Of a DNA stretch of 64,000 nt, positions 33,413 to 44,489 are shown piece by piece. The first letter of the stretch is position 1; every line of letters starts with the position of its first letter. The stretch covers positions 217,456-281,455 of the forward strand of contig JAODTK010005812.1 in the NCBI GenBank assembly GCA_026419785.1, in the 5' to 3' direction. The stretch is from Sclerodactyla briareus. Its lineage: Eukaryota; Echinodermata; Holothuroidea; Dendrochirotida; Sclerodactylidae. Made by a program: the position numbers and the translations under genes. The notes beneath the pieces were generated by a model. It had not been told where the DNA came from. It was given only the letters and a program-made list of their open reading frames with translations, and did no database searches.

Positions 33413-34001
33413 ATATCATAATTGGAACTACTACACTGCCTACTTAAATAAAACGCGCGTGAATGAAATTTTATGCACGCAATAAATTAGCAGTAAAAAT
33501 ACGCGCGGTATTGTCTCATCACTATTGCTAAATTCTGAGCAACACAAGAAGCAAAACGCGCATACTATCTAAACAATAAGTTTACTAGATGACGGTGGGC
33601 GCCTAATGAAATAATGACAATACTATGGTTAACCAAACTGTGCTCGATGGATGGGAAAAAGTACATAAACAAATGCATTGAATACGCACGGAACACTGAA
33701 CACCAGGAATATTATATGAAGTAATAATGCTGAGAAACGGGGTGTGTAAACTGACTAGAAATAAATGAATGAATTTAGGGTTCATACCATTCGGTTCAGC
33801 GTTTTCCTAGCTTATATAAATCTGTCTCTGTCAATAGACGGGTCATAGTCGGTACCCTTGGCACACTTCGTGAAACGGATACGCTGAAATCGTTTAAGAA
33901 CATAAGGATGGAACATTGAAGAATGGTTACTAAGATACGCAACCCATTCTTACTGGGGTAAAGGGATCATATCAGGTCAAAGGTCATTTTTCTTGTATTC
34001 A

Positions 34002-34240
34002 CCTGTGATGTTGTGTATGCTATCACATGCAAGAACTGCGGGATGTTATATGTAGGTGATGGAAAACAAACGGGCGACTGGCAGAACAGGACAAACAGAA
34101 AAAAACAACTACGTTCAATTAGGATGAACGCGCGTGGTATTGCCAGTCGCTGCCCACTTCAATGTCCATCCTAAGTCTATACGGATGTCAGCGTATCGGT
34201 ACACGAAGGGCAAGTGCACCGACTAGACCGTTAGGACAGC
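34002..34240 (+). pseudogene. GIY-YIG endonuclease of a Penelope-like element (fragment)
   Basis: The plus strand reads TCDVVYAITCKNCGMLYVGD, then GKQTGDWQNRTN, up to about 34100. A frameshifted continuation includes ASPVAAHFNVHP in degraded form. The 'VVY.I.C..CG..YVGETG' block and the later 'PV..HF' block define the endonuclease of Penelope-like elements. The Cys pair of the CxxC preceding the GIY-YIG Tyr is present, and YVG is intact. ETGR has become DGKQ. It is a fragment with no start codon or polymerase. Confidence 0.75.
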
Positions 34241-34249
34241 GAACAGGTG

Positions 34250-35832
34250 GGGGGTCGAGTTTCAAGCCAAAAATTGGCCAAATTATTGACTTTTCAAAGT
34301 TTCCATTTTGACAAATTCACCACGACCTATACCAAAAAAACAATCGGGTTCCTGTACTCCCACAAGAAAGCTACACACCACATTTGAACCTGTTCAGACC
34401 AACCATTATGACTATTCGTGTTACAGTTTTTCAAACTGTTGACCTCTGGTGACTCAGGGGGAAAAATGACCTCTGACCCTGGACCCAAAACCCAAAACAA
34501 TAGTCTTCAATGTATTCATCATGGGGAAACACACAGACCAAGTATGCGCTTCATCCACCAAGTGGGGGTTAAGTTATCGTGTCACAAGCCCAAAAATTGG
34601 CAAAATTATTGACTTTTCACAAATTTTATTTTCGACCAAAAATCACCCCGGACCTATACAAAAAACAATAGGGTTCCTGTAATCCCCCTAAGGAAAGCTA
34701 CCCACCAAATTTGAACCCGATAAGACCAACCTTCTGGACTTATCGTGTTCACAAAGGTTTTCAGACTTTGACCTCTGGTGACTCAGGAATAACTCTGACT
34801 GACCCCAAAACAATGGGTTTTAATCACATTGGGGAACAACAAATACCAAGTATGGTTCATCATTTCAAGTGGGGTCGGAGTTATGTGTTCACAAGCCAAA
34901 ATTGGCCCATTATTGACTTTCACAAATATTCTATTGCTGACCAAAATTCACCCCGACCTATACCAAAAAACAATGGGGTTCCTGTGTTACTCCCCATAAG
35001 AAAGTACACACCAAAATTGAACTCAATCAGACCAAACATTCTGGACTGTAATGTGGTTCACAAGGGTTTCAGACTTTGACCTCTGGTGACATCAGATGAC
35101 CGCTGACCGACACCCAAAACCAATAGGGTTCATGTACTCATCAGGGGAACACACCATACCAAGTATGAGCTTCAATCCATCCAAGTGGGGTGGAGTTATC
35201 GTGTTCACAATCCAAAACTGGCCAAATTACTGACTTTTCACAAATTTTCAAATTTGACCAACATTCACCCCCGACCTACAAAAACAATGGGGTTCCTGTA
35301 CTCCCCATGAGAAAAGCTACACACCAAATTTGAAACGATCCAGACCAAACATTTGTGGAATTATCGTGTCACAAGGTTTCAGACTTTGAACCTCTTGTGA
35401 CCTCAGATGGACTCGACTGACACCAAAACCAATAGGGTTCATGAACGCATCATGGGGAACACCATATCAAGTATGAGTTCATCCATCCCAGTTGGGTTGG
35501 GCGTTATAGTGTCACAAGCCAAAATTGGCCAATGGACTTTTCACAAATTTTCTATTTTTGAACCAAATTCACCTCCGACCTATACCAAAAACAATAGGGT
35601 TCGTTCTCCCCATAAGAAAGCTACACACACAACTTGAAACATGATCAGACCAACCATCTGACGTATAGTGGCCACAAGGTTTTCAGACTAAACCACTGGT
35701 GACCGTCAGATGACCTCTGACATGACCCCAAAACAATAGGTTCAGTGTACTCATCTGGGGAACGCACAGTTACCAAGTATGAGCTTCATCCCACCAGGTG
35801 GGGAGAGTTATCGTGTTGACAAGCCACGTCTA
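34250..35832 (+). repeat. Minisatellite array A, unit about 303-329 bp, 5 copies
   Basis: The landmark GACCTCTGGTGAC(C) recurs at about 34441, 34770, 35078, 35389 and 35691. AAGCCAAAATTGGCC recurs at about 34264, 34587, 34892, 35210 and 35517. Each unit also holds AACAATAGGGTTC(C)TGTACTCCCCATAAGAAAGCTACACACCAAATTTGAAC in degraded form, and a GGGGAACACACATACCAAGTATGAG-type segment. The array stops at 35832 and is followed by (CA)n and then CTCTGACTTCGTCAAGGAATC. Confidence 0.9.
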
Positions 35833-35844
35833 ATACATACAACA

Positions 35845-35935
35845 CTCACATACACACATACACACACACACACAGGCATGATGCATAGATTCTCTGACTT
35901 CGTCAAGGAATCACAAACCGCCACAAATTGTTCAA
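35845..35935 (+). repeat. (CA)n plus conserved array-end motif
   Basis: A CA/ACAC run (35845-35874) precedes TCTCTGACTTCGTCAAGGAATCACAAACC. The same CA run and GACTTCGTCAAG.GGAATCAAAAA ending follows array D near 60.6 kb, and a weaker form follows array B near 40.2 kb. The pair therefore marks the common terminus of the repeat family. Confidence 0.75.
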
Positions 35936-36279
35936 GGAGGAGAAGAAGCGATCAAAGCCCGCAGAGAGGAGTATCATTTGTCATACGTGATAAGGGTGGT
36001 GAGATACCACGGCTGGATGCATCGATGACGTGGAGGGCTGCGAGAATTCAACTAGCGACAACTCCTCATATAGAGAAACTCATAATTAATCCTACTAGAT
36101 GCCCGAGGATCTGGAGGGTGAGACCATTTATGAGAGCGCACACTTCCCTGGGTTCCGACCTCAATCCCCCCCCCAGACAAATTCCTCGGTACGAGCCTGG
36201 CTCGGGCGAAGGCAGAAGGTTCTCCTCAGAACAGGAAACCCTCACGGAGATCTGTAGGGGTTCATCGACTCTCTGAAAC

Positions 36280-39200
36280 AACGGTCAAAACAATTATGCA
36301 TTCGTTATGAACAACAATTTTTTGCGAATGTCAGAACTGTCACGGCAATGGGGTTCAAGATGGCTCCATGCAAATGTTGCTAGGCATAGCGTGGGAGCAA
36401 GATATGCGCTAACTCCCCTTCTTCAACCACATTCAGGCCACATTGACGATGAATTATTTGTTTGATCAGGCAGGAGCGCGAACTACAAACACTCCGAGGC
36501 CCACGTAATAGCTTGCATATTAAATTCACAATAGAATTTTCCCCGATCAAAGTTCCTTTGCCAGAGCCATGGTAAAGTGTTGGACAAGAAACGCAACTCT
36601 TAGAGTAGGATTCCTTGCATGTTTTCGGTCGTGGACATAAGCCATTGATGATTCAGCTTATCAAACCCGCAAGATGTGTGTTGCCAATCAAACAAAACTT
36701 GACACAAAAGACCAGCTCCTGCAATATTCACTAACCGCAAGAGATGCTTGTAGCTTTTGACCAAGGTCAAAAAGTTCATTCTGAGGGCAATTGAAGTAAA
36801 TAATGAAAAAAAACCGGGTACGTAAGTGTATCGGTGAAGAGAGAAGGTAAAGTTACGATTAATAACCAGTGAGGTCCAACGTTTCCATTCAGTGTGGAAA
36901 GTACCCAACGACCAAAACACTGAGTCGGCAGACGGCAGGCAAGGCGAAATGATGAGGATCCACTTTAGGAAAGTTATCACTCATAAAGAACTGTGGGTCA
37001 AAGCAGATAGACGGAATGAGTGGCAGTTCTTTGAATCGACGACACAACATCATCAACTCATCGCCAATTGTAAAAAAAAAAAAAACAATGGGAGTAGATG
37101 TGTGGGGAAAAGAGAAGGGCATTCCGCATACAGGCCTATTATTGTCAATTGCATCCCTACACTACCACTGGACAAGGTGAGTCATGGTAGGTACATTCAT
37201 GTCCAATAGCAGGGGGTCTCACATGTTGGTCATTGTACCATAGGTCATTAATTACTAATGGACTAAGGGGTAAGTCCTTGCCAGTAACTCTTGTTTCAAG
37301 TCGTACAGCAGAGTAGTCTCTATCTTTTTAAAGTGACTGTGGGTGTATCAAAATTTTGCATTATTTGCAGGCGCAAAAGGATGAGGGGTGCATCATTTGT
37401 GGACACACCTAAGTGCAATGAATCACCTTGTCTGGGGTACAAGGGGTGGGTAATACAATTGACAAGTGCATAAATGTGAATACTTGTTCAATAGCCATTT
37501 TACAGTCCATCAAATGTCTTATTGCCATTTTTAGGGTCAAACTTTTCCCCCCCACGAGGCTTTCAAAATCCATATTCCCTCCCAAATTGGTGGGATATAT
37601 GGCACACCCATGCAGCCTCCCATAAAAAAACATATTCTGGAGCATGATAATAATACAAATAGATAATAGAACAGACAAGATCTTGCAATTTTCTAGTGGG
37701 CTCATTTTAATGTTGATACAGTAATGACTTCGGCCAATGTTTAAAAATATGATTATTCCGGCAACCGCTTTCACAAAAATAGTAACATCATGTGACTGTT
37801 CAACACCAGATAGATAGGCACTGGTGAAGACGAGAGATATTTATAGACGTAAACCCCTGCCCATTTCGGCCTGGGGTACAGGTATGCCCTCACTTTTTGC
37901 TCAATAGCAAAAATGCCACAAATGGTGTGCCCTTCACCCCACTTCCAGAAACTTCCTTGACCCTGGCTTCTTCCTCCCACTCACTACCCATCGCAATGCT
38001 TCTCACACACCACCGTTAGATCCCCTCATTATGGCTAGTCTATAAATAGGTAATAAACAGATAATAATACCCTTAGTCAGTCCTGCCTGTCAAGTAATTT
38101 ACATCATGGAAGTGTGCTTATAGGAAAGTGTTAACTGTAAATGTAAACAATCAGATAATCAGTGACTGGGTGCACACAGAGAGAATTGAATACACATCTC
38201 GTTCCTCTGAGCATGCCAGTGCCAGGTACCATTCCCACACTGAATGTCGGACAGGCAGTCAAAAGTTGATTTTGTGTTTACTGGCTCACAATCTCACACC
38301 ACAACTTAAGAGATTAAAGCCTTTTGGGGATTGGGCAGGACCAAGTTTGACCAGCCCAAACAAAGGCTATTATAGTATAAACACCACAATGCAGGCAGTG
38401 GTTGTAGAGGATTGTGGCCCAGCCCTAGTTGGTGTTTCGAATTGAATTCAGGACCATTTCCTGGTGTGATTTTGCTGTAATAAATAGTCAAATGGGAAAT
38501 TGGAAAGATCATATCACCGTTTCAATTAATGTCAAGCAACAAACTGGAATTCCACCCTCGAGGAAATATAATATAGCCTATGGAAAAATTGGCAATTTGT
38601 TTCCCACCCACCCCCTCCTCGCACCCACCCATTGATATCCTGGTTACTAATCTATTTATGTACCTCCCTGAGACAGTGGCCAAGAGGATTAAATGTAAAA
38701 ATGTAACACTAAATAAGAGGAAGTATGACGCTAGAAGAGGCGTTTCTGCCTTGCAATTAGGAATTTGCAATAAATGCAGGTATGCAGGCTTCAAATAGAG
38801 CTACACTGTACAATTTCATAGCTGCCTATGAAACCGGGGGGGGGGGGGTGCGTTGCAAGACCCCAAAATGGCACTCCACCCGTAAAACACCGCTCACTGA
38901 TCAGGAGGTTTGGTACATATAGTCTGCGTCACTGGGCTAGCCAATACTTATCAGGAATAATGATAAATGACAAATAAAGAATTTGTACTGTCTCACGGGG
39001 CGAAATATTTGGTGCTAGTCATTACTCGGACATATCAGGAATAACAATTAAATGACAAGGAAGAATTGTACTGTCTTCAATGCGGGAAATCTTTGTTTGG
39101 TTGGCTCTATGCTTGTTCTCTCTCTGTAAAATGAATCGTTGCAGAGATTATAAGGATGTCCTCTGGTGACCTTGGAAATGACCTGACTGATACCAAGAAA

Positions 39201-39320
39201 CAATAGGGTCAACTTCATAATGTATACAATCCACAACGTAATTTGAAAACTTTATAGATACTTGCATACATTAGATATCAGTGAACGAGCAGATGTCAAA
39301 TGCCAAAATTATCCACATTC
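36280..39320. other. Intergenic; no gene recognised
   Basis: Both strands were read. A 126-codon open stretch at 36600-36980 and others of 60-120 codons show no family motif. Short homopolymers occur (A run at 37072-37084, G run at 38839-38848). A lone fragment of the 310-bp minisatellite lies at about 39150-39240 (CCTCTGGTGACCTTGG, AACAATAGGGT). Confidence 0.5.
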
Positions 39321-39328
39321 CAGTTTTT

Positions 39329-39855
39329 AGCTGTCTTGACATTCATTGAGATAGCTTGGAATAAGAGTCTCATAGTATGGTAGTGTTATTGACTTTTTGT
39401 TTGTCTAACTAGGACGCTTCGGGCCAACACAAAAAAGCATGCAAAATCACCCAGTCAAAAGGTTTCAAATGAGGTCAAAAAGGTTCAAATGAGGTCAAAG
39501 TCGGTCACCAGATGTATTTCATAAGACGAACGAAACTTTCAAGTACACAGTCCTCAAAATTGTTTCGTTGCCGAGATATATGACAATTTTAGCTGTCTTG
39601 ACTTCCAAATTCTTGATAGCTTGTGATAAGAGTATCGTGGTATGGTAGTGTCATTGACTTTTTTGTTTGTCTTAACAAGACGCTGACGGCCAACACAAAA
39701 GAGCAGGCAAAATCACAGGGTCAAGAGGGTCAAATGAGGTCAAAAAGGTCAAAAGGTCAAATGAGGTCAAAGTCTGTCACAGATGTAATGCACCCAGACG
39801 AACAAAACACTTCCATTACGATAGTCCTCCAATGTTTCGTGGCCGAGATATATGA
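39329..39855 (+). repeat. Two tandem copies of a 262-bp unit with AGGTCA runs
   Basis: TTTTAGCTGTCTTGAC starts copy 1 at about 39326 and copy 2 at about 39587. Both continue with GATAGCTTG..ATAAGAGT.TC.TAGTATGGTAGTGT.ATTGACTTTTTGTTTGTCT and with GGTCAAATGAGGTCAAA. They end with CGTTGCCGAGATATATGAC or GTGGCCGAGATATATGAC. The unit abuts a degraded 310-bp minisatellite copy. Confidence 0.85.
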
Positions 39856-40230
39856 CGGTTCCCTATGGTGACCTCGAATGACCACTGACATGCACCAAAA
39901 AACAATAGGGTTCATCTCACCATACATGCTACCCCAATACCCAATTTGAACTTGATAGTGCTCACGTTCGTCAGATATTGTGCTGACAAGCTTTTTGAAC
40001 TTTGCCTCTCGTGACCTGAAGAATTTGAACGGGCACCCAAAACAAATAGGGGTCATCCTCACCACGTCTGTGCAACCCACATACATAATTTGAACTTGCT
40101 ACCAGTTTGCGTACGTTAGAACGTCCGGACAAGGGGTGTCACAAACACACACCACCACAGACGCACCAAACACACACACACACACCCAACGCACAAACTT
40201 GATTACCTAGATCCTCTTGCGCTGGCAAGG
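39855..40230 (+). repeat. Minisatellite fragment B with (CA)n end
   Basis: CCTATGGTGACCTCGAATGACC, ACAATAGGGTTCATCTCACC and a second GCCTCTCGTGACCTGAAG show about one and a half degraded units of the 310-bp family. A CACACACACA run (40173-40184) and GGCAAGGAATCAAAAAA (40224-40240) follow, as at the other arrays. Confidence 0.7.
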
Positions 40231-41348
40231 AATCAAAAAAAACATCTGAGTATACTCGATGAGCCTACAGATAAACACAAGTACTTACATTGTGAACGTT
40301 CTATCCCCTCCCCCCCCCCCCCCCAGCAAAAAGAAGTCGAGCATTTAAGTAACAACCACTGCACCTGCATGAGACGAGTATATCGACCCCCAAGACGGCA
40401 CTGAGCAAAGCCCCACACCCATGGTTGAAACTCCGACAAGACCTTGTGTAGGTTTTCGTTGCACAGCTGTGAGAGGGGAAAAATGTGGCGAGACAAGCAC
40501 ACTTTTCGAAAGCGTGCAAATAATAATAGAACAGACCCCTGCAAGGAATGAAACATGGAGTTTTCGCAGGACGATATAACATAACCCCGCCTGCTCAGCC
40601 GCCCCGTCACGCAGTTACTAAAATCCACTACGGTTCTTTAACCCACAACACCACCAACGCTTCTTCCTGTACCCAGCGACCCGACGATAACCCCCTATCG
40701 ACGCCATCGCCCCAACGTCCTCATCGCCCTGGCATCGATTCTCCACCGCCTCTTCTCTCAGCCAAGGGCTGCTTGAGAAGTGGTGGCATTACGGTTGCCC
40801 AAGCTCCGCTCTGAAGTGCAGCAGTCCGCCCCGCCCCCTTTTAACCTTTTTTGTCTTTTTTCACATATCTAGGTCCCAGTGTTTTGGAGTCTCATTTTCC
40901 CGGACAGCCGAAGCACCTTCGGGTGGAGGCATATCACGAGACGTAAAGTAAGTAAATCACAGTCTATTCGTGACAATATGCGCCCCAGTGGGTGCCTTTA
41001 ACTTGCCCTAGCTGTCACTCATGGCAATCGTCGGTGCACTCTGTCACATTTAGATTCAAATCGGCCACTGACCACAAAACGAGCAGAACTTAATTGGAAT
41101 TTTAGGGTGGCTGACTCTGAAGGGATTGGCATTGAGGAGGTATAATCCATCATTAAATAAAAAGGAAGAGTGGTCATCATGGGTGGTGAGCAGGAGCACA
41201 CACAAAGTCTTAAGCTTTGATCTACCGATGTTGACGCATTAAGGCTCATTTTCGTCATTCACAAACCTAAGGTTTCCGCGTTTCCTCTGTTTCTTTTACC
41301 TGTATTGTACTCTGTAGGTTGGTTGTACTGCTATCCTTAGGTTGTATT

Positions 41349-41376
41349 CTGAAGATGGTAGAGGACAGACCGAAAA
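41349..41376 (+). ncRNA. Possible degenerate hammerhead-type core
   Basis: CTGAAGA, then TGGT...ACC, then GAAAA, has the order first box, short stem II, GAAA. It sits in a conserved-looking 3' tail (41270-41420) that ends in AGAAGAAGAAGAAGAG. Stem II is only about three base pairs, so this is a weak call. It may be the tail of a retroelement whose body is the unresolved text at 40560-41260. Confidence 0.25.
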
Positions 41377-41657
41377 TGTAATACACACTATTGGAGAAGA
41401 AGAAGAAGAAGAGAAAAGAAAAGTTTTTTTACCTTAGTTTTCTAATACAATTTAACACTAAGAGTCGGATGGCCTAAACCTACCAAACCTATATATTTTA
41501 TATTATTATTAATACTAATAATAATATCAGAGGAGGAATAGCGATGACCCCCCCCCACCACGAGGTACGTAAATCCGACGGTCGGAGACCCTCTGCGACC
41601 AAGAGATTTATCAGGAGCGGTTGACAGCCTTGGAAAACGAAATCCTCCCAAGACCCA

Positions 41658-41903
41658 GTGTGGATTAACGAACAAAACATGCCTGAAGTTCGTCACAGAA
41701 TGCTGAAATCACAGGTAATCCACTCCATCAAACCACCAACATTACAGAAACAAACAACGCCATCTATGCACCGGTTGCGAGAATCGTCGCCAGAAAAGAC
41801 TACACCTAAACCAGGAGGGAAAAAAAATCTCAGGACACCACCGTGGAAAAGACGCTCACAGGACAAAGGAGGGCAAAAAGGGGGAGATGCGCACACAACA
41901 TAA
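41658..41903 (+). pseudogene. R2-like LINE: basic N-terminal region
   Basis: An open stretch of 81 codons includes KTTPKPGGKKNLRTPPWKRR, a lysine/arginine-rich segment with a TPPWKRR word. I associate that word with the N-terminal nucleic-acid-binding part of this LINE group. It ends in a frameshift. The downstream reading continues the ancestral protein as IERAIEDAKQRLTADPIA (around 41936-41990). Confidence 0.6.
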
Positions 41904-42249
41904 TCTGAAGAGGAATCTGGAGTGATGGAAAGAGGAATAGAACGGGCCATTGAAGACGCCAAACAGAGACTGACGGCCGATCCCATCGCCTGAACGATAT
42001 ACGCCCGCATCGTAAACAATTCAAGCGTCAACAAGATGTTCAGCCCCAAACCTGTCAGAGTCTACGCCCATTACGCAACAGCAGTGTAAACACCTGCCAC
42101 GTAGACAAAGCAGAAAACGTACAGGTCTGGAATGAATATATGGCGTACCGAAAAAGGGCACCAGGCAATGAACAACAGCCCTCGAGATACCTATGCCCAG
42201 CAAAACGCTAACATACAGAGGAAAGATCAAGTCGAAGCTGAAGAGCATG

Positions 42250-43100
42250 CCAAACTGGTAGTCGCCGGGCCCTGACCAATTCAGGGTTTGTTGAAACATC
42301 TGACAAGCCTACATGGGAGACTGGCTAAAAAACAAATGCAGGATGTTGTTGACAGCCTGAAGACAACCCACATTGGCTCAACCACTGGAAAGACCAGTTC
42401 GCATCCAGAAAGAAACGCAGAAAGAAAGAGACTAGCCAAAAACACCGGCACATCAATGCCTACCGCTACCTTGGCTCAGGCATCCTGGGAAGACGGGATG
42501 AACACCCATCTAGAAGAACACCAACTACTGACACAAGAACAAAAGGGAGCAAGACCTGGATGCCGAGGAACGAAGGAACCAACTCCTGATTGGAATTAAG
42601 GCCCTTACAGGGGACGCGAGGACGAGATGCGAACCAACCTAGCAGTCGCGTGGATCGACTATAAAAAGGCCTATGACTCCGTCCCACACACAATGATAAT
42701 CGAGACCATGAAAATGTAGGTCGACAAAAAGATCCCCCAGGCTGGTTGAGAGGTCAATGGAGAATTGGTCGACAACCTTGAAGGCGGAGGTGAAAAACTG
42801 GCCAAAAAATCAAGATCAGGTGTGGACTAGTCCAAGGAGATGCAATTCACCCCTTCTGTTCTGTGTAGCCCTCAATCACCTGAGTTACATGCTTCGTCAG
42901 GTCCAAGCAATGCATACAACGAGGCGCACCGGCCAGGAGATCACCCTCTCCTCTACATGGATGCCTCAAGCTCTACGCCAAAAGAAAAAAGGCCTTACAG
43001 CACTAATCGAGACAGTCCGGATCTCAGCGAAAAATCTGCAAGAAGTGGCTCGACAACATGTGCAAGACAAAATCAGCCACCGGTTGGAAACATCAGAATG
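42250..43100 (+). pseudogene. R2-like LINE: reverse transcriptase
   Basis: Recognisable blocks, in different frames, are SPGPDQF (about 42266), LTSLHGRLAK (42297-42330), LEEHQLLTQEQKGARPGCRG (about 42510-42570) and AWIDYKKAYDSVPHTMI (42648-42700). A YMD box and KLYA follow (about 42954-42980). 'EEQKGC...GT.DQL', 'AWIDYKKAYDSVPH' with its catalytic Asp, and 'YMDDLKLYA' are polymerase motifs 1, 3 (A) and 5 (C). In the printed sequence the second Asp of YMDD is lost to a missing base. The domain cannot function as printed. Confidence 0.85.
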
Positions 43101-43639
43101 ACCCAATTAGGGCATTTGATGCCGAAAAAGAGAAAGAGGTCAAGAAGGTCAAGTGGTCAACCCTGACACCTACACAAACGAGTGCGACAGGTGAATTCCA
43201 AGCTCCATGCACGAAAAAAAATAAAGCATTAAAACACATATGCCCGCACGGTGATCATATATACGGGGTATAATAAGTGGACACAGGCGAGGTTACGGAG
43301 CTGACAGAAAGACCAGAAAGTGCTCACACATGAAGGCGGATACACCCACGGGGATTACACCGACTATATATCCCAGCAAGGATGGAGGCATGCAGGGGAC
43401 TCAAAAGAGATCCAGCAAACTTTTCGAGCCCATGCGCCGGACTCCAGGAGTACGTAAACCCGTACGAAAGAAACGGACGCTGATGGGAAGTTGTGTGGGC
43501 AGTGGAAGGGACGAATACACCCCATAGGATGGAAAGAGAAAATGCTCCAAGGCCAGTACCCACGACAAATTAGCGAGGTAACATCCCATGGGATGCGTAC
43601 AAGTGACGACGGCAGAGCAATGGTCGCAGATTGAAACTT

Positions 43640-44200
43640 AGGCACTAATCACGGCCGCCCAAGACCAGGACACTGGCAAACAAAGTGCCACAGGACAAAA
43701 GTGCACCATACCAGTGATGACCCTTAATGTCGGATGTGTAAACAAAATGACGAGACAGTGGCAACATGTGACTGGCATGCCCCAAGAATCGCCAGGCACA
43801 CTGTACAGATGCGGGGATAACAACGTGGCAAGCGCTATCAACAACGGGATCTGCCAACACTACGACATACCCACAGAACATTCCAACTCCACAAACCGAA
43901 ATCAGGGAGGAGAATGATAACACAAGATCCTTTGGGACCTCGAGACGGACCTGATAGTTATCAGAGAAGCGACCTGACATTGTGGTCGTAACAGGCTAAA
44001 TCTGAAAACAACAATAATAATAGCTACGGCCTCAGTCCAGAGCTGTGGGAGGTCAAAACAAAGGTTGTACCAGTGGGGATTGGAGCACTCGGAGTGACAA
44101 CCAACATCAAACACTTCGAAAAATGCCTAGACGACATCCCAGGGAAAACACCCTAACCCTCCCTCTGATGAAGCAGGATACTTGGAAGTGCACACTGTTT
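43640..44200 (+). pseudogene. R2-like LINE: zinc knuckle and restriction-like endonuclease
   Basis: CRMCKQNDETVA at 43728-43763 is the start of the CCHC knuckle, followed by a frameshifted equivalent of the HV.GCP half. KILWDLETD and RPDIVVV (43970-43990) are the PD catalytic strand of the endonuclease, with its Asp intact. ELWEVKTKVVPVGIGALGV (about 44037-44094) and HFEKCLDDIPGK are the distal endonuclease blocks. In intact relatives this domain cuts the target DNA for priming. Confidence 0.85.
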
Positions 44201-44394
44201 GAGACAAGTGCTCGACCTCCCAGAGTCAGGGTAGGACTCGAGGCCGAGGTACAGAAAGTTAGATAGAAGACCAATAAAAGCAAGATTGTGAAGAAAACGG
44301 GGGTAAAAATGATAATATTGATAGGACTCGAGGACGAGGTAACAGGGAAGATAAAATGACCAATCAAGCAGATCGTGAAGAAAAAAAAGATAAT

Positions 44395-44435
44395 AAAAAT
44401 ATTATTCATAATAATAAGAATAATAATATAAAAAC

Positions 44436-44466
<31 letters not shown>

Positions 44467-44480
44467 TAATAATAATAATC
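44395..44480 (+). repeat. (ATA/ATAATA)n tail
   Basis: About 85 bases of ATA/AATAAT text, with pure ATA repeats at 44430-44465, directly after the R2-like element. It is best explained as the element's 3' tail, perhaps extended by slippage. Confidence 0.8.
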
Positions 44481-44489
44481 CTTTCGATA

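Larger units (their letters stand above)
33335..34250 (+). mobile_element. Penelope-like element remnant
   Basis: The left part (33340-33430) has GACGTTTCGGG...CCCTTTATCGAGG, the terminal-repeat signature of Penelope-like retroelements. The right part (34002-34240) encodes the C-terminal GIY-YIG endonuclease. The reverse transcriptase region is missing or unrecognisable between them. AACGCGCGTG/TACGCGCGG words at 33450-33560 probably belong to the untranslated part. It is a truncated, dead copy, lying between the (TA)n tract and the minisatellite. Confidence 0.7.
41540..44485 (+). mobile_element. R2-like non-LTR retrotransposon with restriction-like endonuclease
   Basis: In order on the plus strand come a basic N-terminal region (41658-41905), a reverse transcriptase (42250-43100), a CCHC-like knuckle (43728) and a PD-D/E type endonuclease (43960-44150). 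An (ATA)n tail at 44430-44480 closes the element. This single-ORF order with the endonuclease after the polymerase is that of the R2/CRE-like early-branching LINEs. The element is plus-oriented and dead: every block is broken by frameshifts. The (ATA)n tail marks the 3' terminus. Similar multi-copy elements occur in corals, lancelets and other invertebrates, from memory. Confidence 0.8.

Noticed and set aside
34250-35832. Regularly spaced repeats that might suggest a CRISPR array
   Set aside because: Units are about 310 bp and repeated along their whole length, with no short repeat plus unique spacer layout, in animal DNA.
35779-36276. 165-codon open stretch at the end of minisatellite array A
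   Set aside because: It starts within the repeat and runs through the CA tract. No domain is recognisable and a chance origin is likely.
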